DNA of 64,000 nt from contig NC_087082.1 of NCBI RefSeq assembly GCF_026151205.1, positions 1,950,001 through 2,014,000 on the forward strand. The letters run 5' to 3'. The stretch is from Bolinopsis microptera (taxonomy: Eukaryota; Ctenophora; Tentaculata; Lobata; Bolinopsidae). The translations under genes and the position numbers were made by a program. Below are positions 1 to 10,900 of the stretch, in pieces. Under the pieces are notes generated by a model that was not told where the DNA came from, did no database searches, and saw only the letters and a program-made list of their open reading frames with translations. Within the stretch, counting starts at the first letter, position 1. Each line of letters opens with the position of its first letter.

Positions 1-161
1 ATTCGAGGAATGACAGCTTGAGAAGTGAGATCGTTGGTATTGTCCCCCAGAACAGTTCGATTAAATCTCATTATTGTAATATTATCTAATACCTGGTATC
101 AAACTTAACCATGAGAAATATGTTGGGTCCTGTGATATTGGATCACCTTGATTAAACTTAC

Positions 162-3100
162 TTTATGGAACGAGACATGAAGTACTTATAGCTGAGAACT
201 TGCTGGTGGCACTCAACGTTAAACTCCACTTCCAGTTCCAGATCAATCAAACACTTCATTACTTCCCCTTCGCCTGATAATAATATTATTATAAATCTGA
301 CACGGTTCAGAGACTCGAAAGGGGGAAGATGGCGTCATTTTTGTGGAAAAAAAATGCGAAAATCTGATAACCTTTTTTAGCAATTTTTCGGCCAAAGAAA
401 ATATAAATTTTGGGCACATACGGATTACGGGTATATGCCTCACAGAATGGCTAGCCTCACAGAATGGCCAAATTTGTAAATGTTTTTGTAACTAATTTTT
501 TATATAAGACTGGTAGGTTTTGTGGATACCATATGAAACAAAAGTCTTCTGGCAACACTTCCTGTGGTGAAATCATTAACTAGGACCACATTTTCTGACA
601 TAAACAGTCGTATTTATGTTTTCAAATTTTTGAACTAAGTTTGCATTTTGGTGAGAACTTCTGGCACCAGTATGACAGAAGATGTTTAAAGAATAGTATT
701 CATCAAACAAAACGAACATTGTTCAATATAGGAAGAAAAAAATGCTAAAATGGCTACACGCCTCACAAAATGGCCAAAATATGCCTCACAAAATGGCCAA
801 AATTTAAAACTCCTTTTATTGATGTAGACATGTTAGTTTTGATGGTCTAAAGTATTCACAAGCTATTTATCATACAATAATACCCCAATCTAGCCGAATG
901 GAGGTTATAAATCATGAAATCAGGGAATATGAAGAACGCCTCACAAAAAAATGCTAAAATGGCTACACGCCTCACAAAATGGCCAAAATATGCCTCACAA
1001 AATGGCCAAAATTTAAAACTCCTTTTATTGTTGTAGACATGTTAGTTTTGATGGTCTAAAGTATTCACAAGCTATTTATCATACAATAACACCCCAATCA
1101 TGAAATCAGGGAATATGAACAACACCTCACAAAATGGCCATTTTTGGTGTAGGAAATTATGCCCTTTTTATTCAGTTCTAAGAAATTTCACCTATATGGG
1201 GGTGTTAACAAGGCATATTTATACCAGCAGCATGCCTGAAACAAGAGCCAAAGGTTTTAGAAAAATAAAATTTTCTCGTTTTCTTTTTTTTTGGCCATTC
1301 ATTTTGTGAGGCATTTTTTTTTGTGAAATAATATTTCACAGCTCAGTTTTTTCGTGAGTTTTAGGTTATTAGGTTATTACCCCATTCCTTAATAGGTTTT
1401 CTAACAACGTGTGGTGATAGAAATTTAAAAAGTATCTCCATCAAAAAATTATAGAAATTCAGATTTGGCCATTCTGTGGGGCATGTTTTTTTGGAGGAAG
1501 ATTTTCCGGCCAATTTTTCTCAAAGAAAAAATGGTTATGAGATTAAATCAACCCCCGGGAAGAAAAATATGAGTGTCAATCTCATTAAACTATATAAAAA
1601 ATAAGTATAAAGAATAAGGAAAGGGAACGGGAATGAAGCCAATACCAGAAGTGAAACCCCACCAAAGAATAATTGATCCTTAGGTAGACCTGGTGAAATA
1701 AAGTAACTGAACTGTAAGTTTAAGAAAAGACGGAAGGAATAAAGGAGAGAGGAAATAATGTTATGTGAACATCATCAGCAGATGACTTGGCACACCGGTT
1801 TCGGGGGTTTAATACCTGTACCGGTTTAATGTGCCAAGACCCCCTAGCAATCACTCGTCAGTGATCACCTGTTCACGTTAAATGTGATGTCAAGGATGTC
1901 GCTGACATCAAGTATACTGTATTTGTACAGAATACTAGGTCGGTCCTTCAGAAGCTTTCTGAATTTACTCTTCAGGAGTCTGTCATTATAACATCTTGAA
2001 AGAAGTGTCCTATAAAGGGTGTTGGTAGAACACAGAAAAGAATCAAGGTCAGAGATAATGGAAGAGTAACGAAGGACCTGACCGTAAAAAACATTATAAC
2101 CAACAGAAGAGGAAATATTACTGTTAGGAAAGGTGTACATGACCACAGGAAAGTTGAAGTCATCAAGTTTGTTGTAAAGCTTGGTGGCGACGTGTCCGGA
2201 GTTATTCATCGAGATGTTGATGTCGAGATAGTTTACGGACTTATTGTCGTCACCACTCCTCTCCATAAGCAGGTCAGGTGGATAAATGGACCTGATTAGG
2301 TTAGAGAAATGCAAATAGTTCATGGTGTTGAGGTCGTCGACATATCTGCAGTTTCTTGAGAGGAGCTTAGCGAGACCGAACTTCTTTTCTTTGATAAGGC
2401 GTGTCATGTAATTGAATTCACACTTCCCTAGCGAAAGATCAGCGAACTGGCTACTAGAATTCCCTCCCATGGGAATGCCTTTCGTTTGTCTTAAAATCTG
2501 ATCCCCAAAACAAACAAAAGTGTTAAACAGAATAAATGTAATAGCTGTTTTGAGTTTATCAGCAGAAAAACATAAGTATCCGTTATATTCCTTTTTAGAG
2601 AAAAAATTGTTGTTCTTATACAGAGAAACACAAATAAATTTATTCGTATTACTAAAGAGGAGATCTATTAGCTCGAAAAGCAGTGACTGTACAACCTGAA
2701 GGTCTAGATTGGTATACAGAGTGGTAAAGTCGTATACCTGCATATTAAAAATCTCTAGTCTAGGCAGCCTTTCCAGGAACTGTTTAGAGCTGTTAATGCT
2801 CCAGTCGCAGTTAATTCCAGTATTGTTGTAGATAGAGTTGCAGTATTTGGAAAAGTATTCTTTTAAAACTTTTAAAGCTTTGTTGACTACAACTGATATC
2901 TGCTTAGTGGTACATTTACTGGCCCCAGCTATAAATCTAGACTTATAAGGATTCTTGTGAAGTTTAGGAATCCAAAAGATTCTCGGTAGACAAAGGTTGT
3001 CCTCAGAAACACGAATATTAAAGTTATCTTTAATGAAGTTCACATGTTCCTGAATAATATCATCCTCTACAGAGTTAACCGGATGATAAGTAGAATTGCC

Positions 3101-4975
3101 ACGACACTCTAGAGAAGTGAGATCGTAGCCAAGTTCGTTGAGAAGGGTTAAAAGATAAAACTTCTTGCAGACAAAAACATAATTATTTGAAGCTTTATCT
3201 ACGGAGCAAATAATAAAAGAAGAAGAAAGACTGTCGAGATAAGATTTAACATCATCCCTTTGTAGAATGGAATTTTAGGGAGTGAAGTTATTAGGGGAGG
3301 AGGAGAGGAAGTTAAGGCGATTGGTGAAGATCCGGGAGACCTCATCTTTCCAACTTAGCTTCTTATGAGATAAAAACTGGAATAAAGTGTGTTTTGTGAT
3401 TTTGAGTGACCTTCCTTTTTTTGGCCATTCTGTGAGGCATATTATACCCGTATATGTCTTTTTTCCATTTGCAAAAACATTACACCGAATTAAATGTAAT
3501 TTTTGGGATGAATAGCGATCAGACACTTAAAGGCTACTTATCTATTGGGTATGTTGATTGTTGACCAATCAAGTGATTAGAGTTGAAATTAGTACAGTAA
3601 AATAAGTTAATATTTGACTTTAAGCTCAAAATAACGAGAGTGATGGTAATAGCTCGCAATAAACCACGAATTGGGAGGTTGCGTATCAAGACAACCAGAT
3701 ATTTCTAGCACACTATGTATTACACTGCTAACGATTTTGCGCGATTATTAATCATCCTAACGATAAGGAATTTAATTCCCACACTTCCAAGAGTTCTCCA
3801 ATACCCACTCGACTATTAATTACACAGTACACACAGCGTTACACTATTCACATACCTAGTTCCATATCACAGTGCCCGTCTACGTACTACACTACACACA
3901 GCGTTACACTATTCACATACCTAGTTCCATATCACAGTGCCCGTCTACGTACTACACTACACACAGCGTTACACTATTCACATACCTAGTTCCATATCAC
4001 AGTGCCCGTCTACGTACTACACTACACACAGCGTTACACTATTCACATACCTAGTTCCATATCACAGTGCCCGTCTACGTACTCCCCACAATTGTCCATG
4101 AGAGCAAAGTTGAGCTTGTAATCAGAGATAGGGTCCACTGTCTCCATGAACACTCCAACTGATTCACGGCATTCTGGTGCTAAACCTCCCTGGTCTGGTG
4201 TCTTCCTGTAGATTCAGGCAGTGTGTTATATATTTAAAGTCACTATTGTGACGGTACATTAGAACTAGACAGAAACAAAGTGCGAAGGGCCTGAACGGAA
4301 CCCCTCTGTTTCAGTTCCGTGTTTAACACTGCCGTACAGCTGCAAGGACATCCATATCGTGTTTGTAATTGTATAGGAATTCAGTATATATGAATTCAGT
4401 ATAGGAATTAGGAATTGAGTATAGGAATTGAGTATAGGAATTGAACTGAACGATCAATAACCAGGATGTCAGTAGTTTGATATTTTAACCTGATTATATT
4501 ATAATATACCAAAACCTTCTTCACAACTGACAACAGCGGAAGAGATAGATAGATTAAAGGTAGATTAAAGGTAGATTAAAGGTAGATTAAAGGTAGATTA
4601 AAGGTAGATTAAAGGTAGATTAAAAGTAGATTAAAGGTAAATTAAAGGTTGATATTAAAGGTTGATATTAAAGGTATATTAAAGGTAGATTAAAGGTATA
4701 TTAAAGGTATATTAAAGCTTTAAAGGTAGATTAAAGGTAGATTAAAGGTAGATTAAAGGTATATTAAAGGTAGATTAAAGGTAGATTAAAGGTATATTAA
4801 AGGTAGATTAAAGGTTGATATTAAAAAACACTAACGGAGCAAGAGCCAGCAGACAGTTGATAACAGCTCCCTCCTTGTTTTTAGGTAGATTAGCACAGTG
4901 TTTCTGTACATCATTGTGACAGTCAACTCCGAGCTTCGGTGAGAGCTCTATATCTCCCATTATCATCTTCTTTAC
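162..4975 (-). CDS. GLG1: GLG1 exons 8-10
   Basis: Exon 8 (4975-4836) begins VKKMIMGDIELSPKLGVDC, includes CHNDVQKHC, and ends at CC before GTTAGT, leaving two bases. Exon 9 (4205-4051) carries LAPECRESVGVFME and MDNCGEYVDGHCDMEL and leaves one base. Exon 10 (273-162) continues with EGEVMKCLIDLELEVEFNVEC and ends before GTAAGTTT, leaving two bases. All three phases fit each other. None has a long single-frame reading, so they are easy to miss. Intron 9 (274-4050) contains the Penelope-like element and the CCTCACAAAATGGCC element; the donor of exon 9 is amplified four times. Confidence 0.75.
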
Positions 4976-7900
4976 CTGTCAGATAATTCCATTAAAAGAG
5001 CTGATAGTCAATGGTGTGATGTCCATTGTCCAATGTAAATGGGTAACATGTACATTACTTCCATTTGAGATGAATGAGGAAGATTTGTGGGCCGTATGTT
5101 CGAATGCATGTGGCTTTTTCTCCTTGTTCTTGGGACAGACAGACGGCTCATTTCACTTTAATTTGAGTAACGAAAAGGTTAGCTTTAGTCGATGAAGAAG
5201 TGAACAACGAAGTGAACAACACTGGTATAAAATTTAACACAATAAAACAAGAAGAATCCCTTCATAAAACTGATGGCAAATGTAAAATGTTGAAAAATAA
5301 TCCTAACTTCCATGCTCAATTATTTCAACAAGTCTCATTCTTTCTAACCAGTGAAGCAAATTAAACATATCATCATATTCATCTAAATGCAATGTTCCCA
5401 TGACACCAGGTATCAGTATAACCGAGCAATAAACTCTAGCTCTTGACATGGCTAAATAAAGAATGCCAATGTCCATAAGGGGACACGACGTCATTTCATG
5501 CACCAAAATTACTGCTGGCCACTCAGCAGATGAAATGCCCGTGAAATAAGCCCATCTGTAAGTTTGATAGTTCGTATCCATCATTTTGTGTACATGTTGC
5601 AAAATTTCTTTTGGAAAAAACGTACCAAAATAATGCATAATGCCACCAATTATCATAGAATCAGAACTATGCAGCGCCTTTTCATTGTTTAATCTATTCA
5701 CTTCTTTATCAAAAATATGTGTAACCAAATCATGATCACGACAATAAAATGTATGTATCATGGTCTTCGGGCCATGGATGTAATGTCCGGCCGCTTGCTT
5801 CATTTTAATTAATGTCATTGCAAATTTCTTACAATCATCAGACATGGTTTGTAGTCCACGGCCACAACGGAGAAAAACATTTTTTACAAGGTGATTTCGA
5901 AAATGATCTCTTATGTACAATAAGGAACATGACATATCATATGTATTTCTCAAGTTAATGTCAATGGTAATACATTTCTCTTCACACAGTAGCATGTCGA
6001 ATTGAAGTACGGTACGATATGACTCGTTTTGCATACCCATTGGAATAATTGCAAACATCTGGAGAACATCAAAAGCTAGCCAAACATGATTCGAAGTTGA
6101 AATCTGCGATAAAATGTTCATGAAATAACTGCACTCTTCTTCAAAGGTTGCCCGACTCATATCTGAAAGGGCACATTGGGTATCGTCTATAAAGATATCA
6201 CATCCATTCTGTAAACTGAGAATTTCTGTAAGCCAACGCCTAGTAATGCCATCATTCATGTTGGTTAAACTCGCCACCTGCACAATAATCACCTTTGCAG
6301 TTGTGTTAAATCTAGCCCGAGATATTAAACTAGAGAGCCCCAAAACCGTGCATTCGTCAGGAGGAATCAAAACTGCGTATGGTATATTAGCTTTTTTTAA
6401 AGGATCCTTATAGAGTCTTGACGCTTGTTGCTCGTTAGGATAGGTCATTTCTTGATAGAAACTGAAAAGAATGACTTGATCGCTTTTCTTTGACAACACC
6501 AGCTCTATTATTTTGGCAATCAGTATAATACTTTTACCCCCACCTGCAGGTCCCTCAATCCACAACAGTTTTTTGTTTGAAGTGTAAACCTCCCACTGTT
6601 GCTTCGTCAGATTCTCTATCCCTAAAAAGTCTTTAAAAATATCAGGCGCTGGAACAACATTAGGATTGTTCTTCCTAAAGGTGAACTGTCCACGTTGCAA
6701 TTTTTCGTCAATATCCTTGATACATCTGCCCACACTACATTTTTCTTTATCGTGTGTGTCCTTCTCCGTGCACCATATCGCGAGAAGCATGCTTCTAACT
6801 TTCTTGTGTCCAGAGGACAATTCACTGTTGTGAAGTTCCGGTTCATTCAAGATAAAATCACTCACATTTTCCTGCCACCACGAGGTGATGTTCTCTATAT
6901 CTTCTTTGAACATTATCGATGCTTTTTCAGCCTGACTTAGCTGGAATTCGTCTTCATACTTTCTGCTGAAATTAGGGTAAGCAGTAAACTCAAAGAAAGT
7001 CAGGTTCTTTTCCATACTTTCTATAAGCTGTTTTATCTTACCTCTCTGCTTGACAGATTTCCTGAATGTCCCAGAAAGAGCTCTTTGGTCTGTTTGGCAC
7101 CCAGTTTCATACGTCATGTTTTTTACTTCAATCACAGCGATATAGTTCAGACCAATGATCAGAAAGTCGCACTCTCCATCTTTGTCAGCAGCCCTTTTAC
7201 ATTTCACGCATCCCTTCCTAACATGGTCCTTATCACATAACCTATACTGATGATGTGTAAACTCAAAATCATGTAACACAACCATTTTCTCTTTCACCAC
7301 CTCCAAAGCTCTATATACTTGAACCTCGGCCTCATAGTTCGTTTGATGCTGTATGTCATCCTTGAAACTGGGGCCAGGTTCATCTTCGCTTGGGTAGACG
7401 TCGATGTACTTCTGTTGTGGAGCTCTTGGCAACATGACAGGACGCTTCTCCTCTGATGAACAGTAGGTATTGTAGACATCTTCACCATTTAGTAAATATC
7501 TGTTGTATTGAGCCATCGTCCAAATTTCCAGTAAAGGATACTACTTCAGCGTATACGAGGTATACAGCGCAACATATTCAATCCACAATTAGACTGAACA
7601 AGCGTCGTGGTTCTCCTACTTGTCATGAGACATGCCTATACTAAAATATACAATTCAGCTGGTTAGAACCTTAAAATGAGGTAAACACAATATAGTGGTG
7701 ATGATTTACTGAAAATGGTGTGCAGATAGAGCTCACACAATTCACTAGTTCAGTGCAGTAGCTACAACCAAATGAACAGCTTCCTTCTTTTTTTTAAACA
7801 CTTCCAATATTATCAAGGGCACAAAATTCAATTCAGGGGAGTAACTCAGTGATTTTTTTAAAAAGGAAGTAAGTCAGCTTGGCAGTCAAATTTGGGGAGC

Positions 7901-10900
7901 TTTTCTACACTTCCGCATGAAGTTGTGTGATAACCGCTTACAGTACAATCAAAAGCTTGGTCACATCTAAAAATTTGGACAATTATCTGTGATATAGAAC
8001 CCCTAACTAAGGCATCTCACTGACGCGAAAGTTGAATTAAATCTCAAAACGGCAAAAAGTGACTTACTTCCCTTTTTAAAAAAAGGGCAGTATACTAGAT
8101 TCAAATGGTGCTATACAAACAAACCAACAAGCTCACTAAATAACACACTCGATACTGGACCTATGGAAATATGTGGCAAGTTTTCAACAAATAACACACT
8201 GTTGTCTCAATGTGAGAAGTGACTGTGTAGAGTGTAGACCTCATTGAATAGCTGAACATAACATAATGATAAGGTCATAACGTGCAAACCAGGCACGGAA
8301 ACTCAATTAACTCAATATGGTTCCAATGAGATGAGTTAAAATGGGAGGCTCAGGCAATGGCCCTGCTAAATTCTCATTTATTTGTAGGATTTGTGTGATC
8401 CTATTTTTTTTTCAGCATTTTCGAATGAAGCAGAAAATACATGATTTTTAAATTTTAGAAGTTATAAACAGTTGCAGCAGTACAGAAAATTCAAATGACC
8501 TGTTAGGAAATCATACCTTTCTTGAATATTAACCGGATATTGAAGCCGGATATCCGGCCGGAGCCGGATTCAGCCGGATGATATCCGGTTGGTTCCTAGT
8601 TGTGATCCTGTTGTAAGTATTTACGGATGTGTTCTATTAACAACTCAATGACAATCTAATACACAAGTCTTAAAGTTGCCCATAATACCACTTTATCCCC
8701 ACTTACCCGTCCAACTTCTCTCATGCACTTCTCAGTTACAGGCACCCTCCTTTTGTCCTTCATCTCGTCTATCTCAGTGAGACACTGCATCAGCAGTACT
8801 GTCCTCATGAATCCCTCCTGGAGTCGCTTAGTTCTGCAAAGTTATTAGGGGAACTTAAGCCTAAGGTTTACTTGTACAACTTGGATGAGACGTTTAGGGA
8901 AGTTTAGTGTGCAATTTATAATAGAGCTTGAAATCGACCCTCGAACATGTGTACTGCTTCTCGATAGAAAATGTAGCATTTATATTCCGGTATATTATAA
9001 TAATGTGCATGAAATATTAAACGTGCAAAAGATACCATATTTTAGTGTCCACATATTTTAGACTAAGTTGACAAATAAAAATAGCCTGTTAGAGTGTTAC
9101 TCTGTTTTACTCACGTTCTGGGAGCCACGCACTGCTGAGTAACAAGGTCTTCACCACACGACTTCATCAGATCGTAATCCACCTTGAAATCCTCCAGAGT
9201 CATCAGCTGTCTTCTCACCACCTGTACAATATGTGGGAATCAGTATGTTAATCAGTGCCTTCTCACTTGCAACTCTTGAGTCTGCTGAGTGTTTATCAGC
9301 AGCAAGTTGTTTTAATGTGTGTCAAATTTCTGAGTTTGATCCCAGGGGATTTGAAATTTAATGAAATTAGAATGTAAACAGCTACTATATGCAATATATA
9401 TATAACTACTCTTCGATCTGAAACCTTAAACCATATTACATCATGACATCGTTTAATAGACACGACCGTGCGACATAATATGTCACAGCGGGGGGTCAAG
9501 ATTGAACAATAAAAACACAGATCTATAAGCTATACGCGATACACCCTTCACTGGCCTCGCTGCAGTGCTATACACTAGTGGTTTAACCGACCTATTCTGG
9601 GAACACATCCCAACAGGGTACGTTTAACAAGGATTATATTGATTACTATAATACGTAGTACCTATTAATAGTATCTATAAAGCAGACAGCTACTGTAAAC
9701 CCTGGACCCCATGTCTGGGGCAGGTTCACAATAATCTGGCTTCCTATTCGAAGAAACACGAAACCATGTCCCAAATCCCATGATTAATACTATATTTGGT
9801 GTTTTACCTCTTTGCGGCATTTAAAGGAGAGTCGTTTGTCGAATTTGAATCTTCCCAAACAAGAGTAAACTTCGCCAGCACTGTCAGGCGAGTCCTTACA
9901 CAGCACATCTCGGTCATTTCTACACGCATTGAACAGCGCTCGGTCCAGCTGAAAGAGATTTAGTATTGTTAAAGTTCGCTTTTTTAATAATATAATTAGG
10001 TAAAAACAGCTCATTCGTGAGTACTGAGTACAAGTCGTTGGTGATTTAATTATGAGATGGTTTTAGACAACAAGATAATTATTATACGTGGCCTCCTCTA
10101 AGCTGTATACGTGTGCAATAATTACTCATTGTCGCATGTTTTAATCTCAGTGTAGTATACGTGGACGCACTGCATACGTTTTTCTACATACTATTGTTAT
10201 TACTGTACACTTTCTTATACCAATCTCATTAGTTTCCATTGATATACCACATATTAGCTAGGGCACATTATTCGTTAAGACAGAACTCTAATTATTGGTT
10301 AATACTGGACAGGAACAACAATCACAGTAATAATAATCATAACACCAGACCAGTGTCCTGTACATTGCAATCGTCTCAATTGAGACACATCAACATTGTC
10401 ATATTTTATACAATATATTAGCTCTACAATATTGATAATAATAATATGGTCTACGTGACGTATCCTACAGAAGGATAAGTTAAGGGACCGTACTCTGGCG
10501 GTATTAACGGTAAGTGGAAAGGTTTTAGCGGTAATCGGTATGCTAGATTGCTAGCGGTATTTGATAACATTACCGACGCGACTGGGGTTAACATGTCCGT
10601 TCCTTTTCGCAGCAGTTACTGTTAGACCAAATAAGTAACGAAGCTATGCCTTCAATACCCTGTCGACCATCGAATCCTTAGAACTTAATTTCCACGTCGA
10701 CCAACGGAATTTGCATTTAATGGGCTCAATAATTGTAATTCACCATTATAACGTACTTTCACACCAAAATTTGTTACAATTACAAAGTTGTTGTTACAAA
10801 GTCTGTTACAGGAATGTATCAGTTTGATAAAATTAATCAGTTAACTGTGAACACAGTACCTTGAATGAGTCATGACGTCACACACCACGTGTCATGACGT

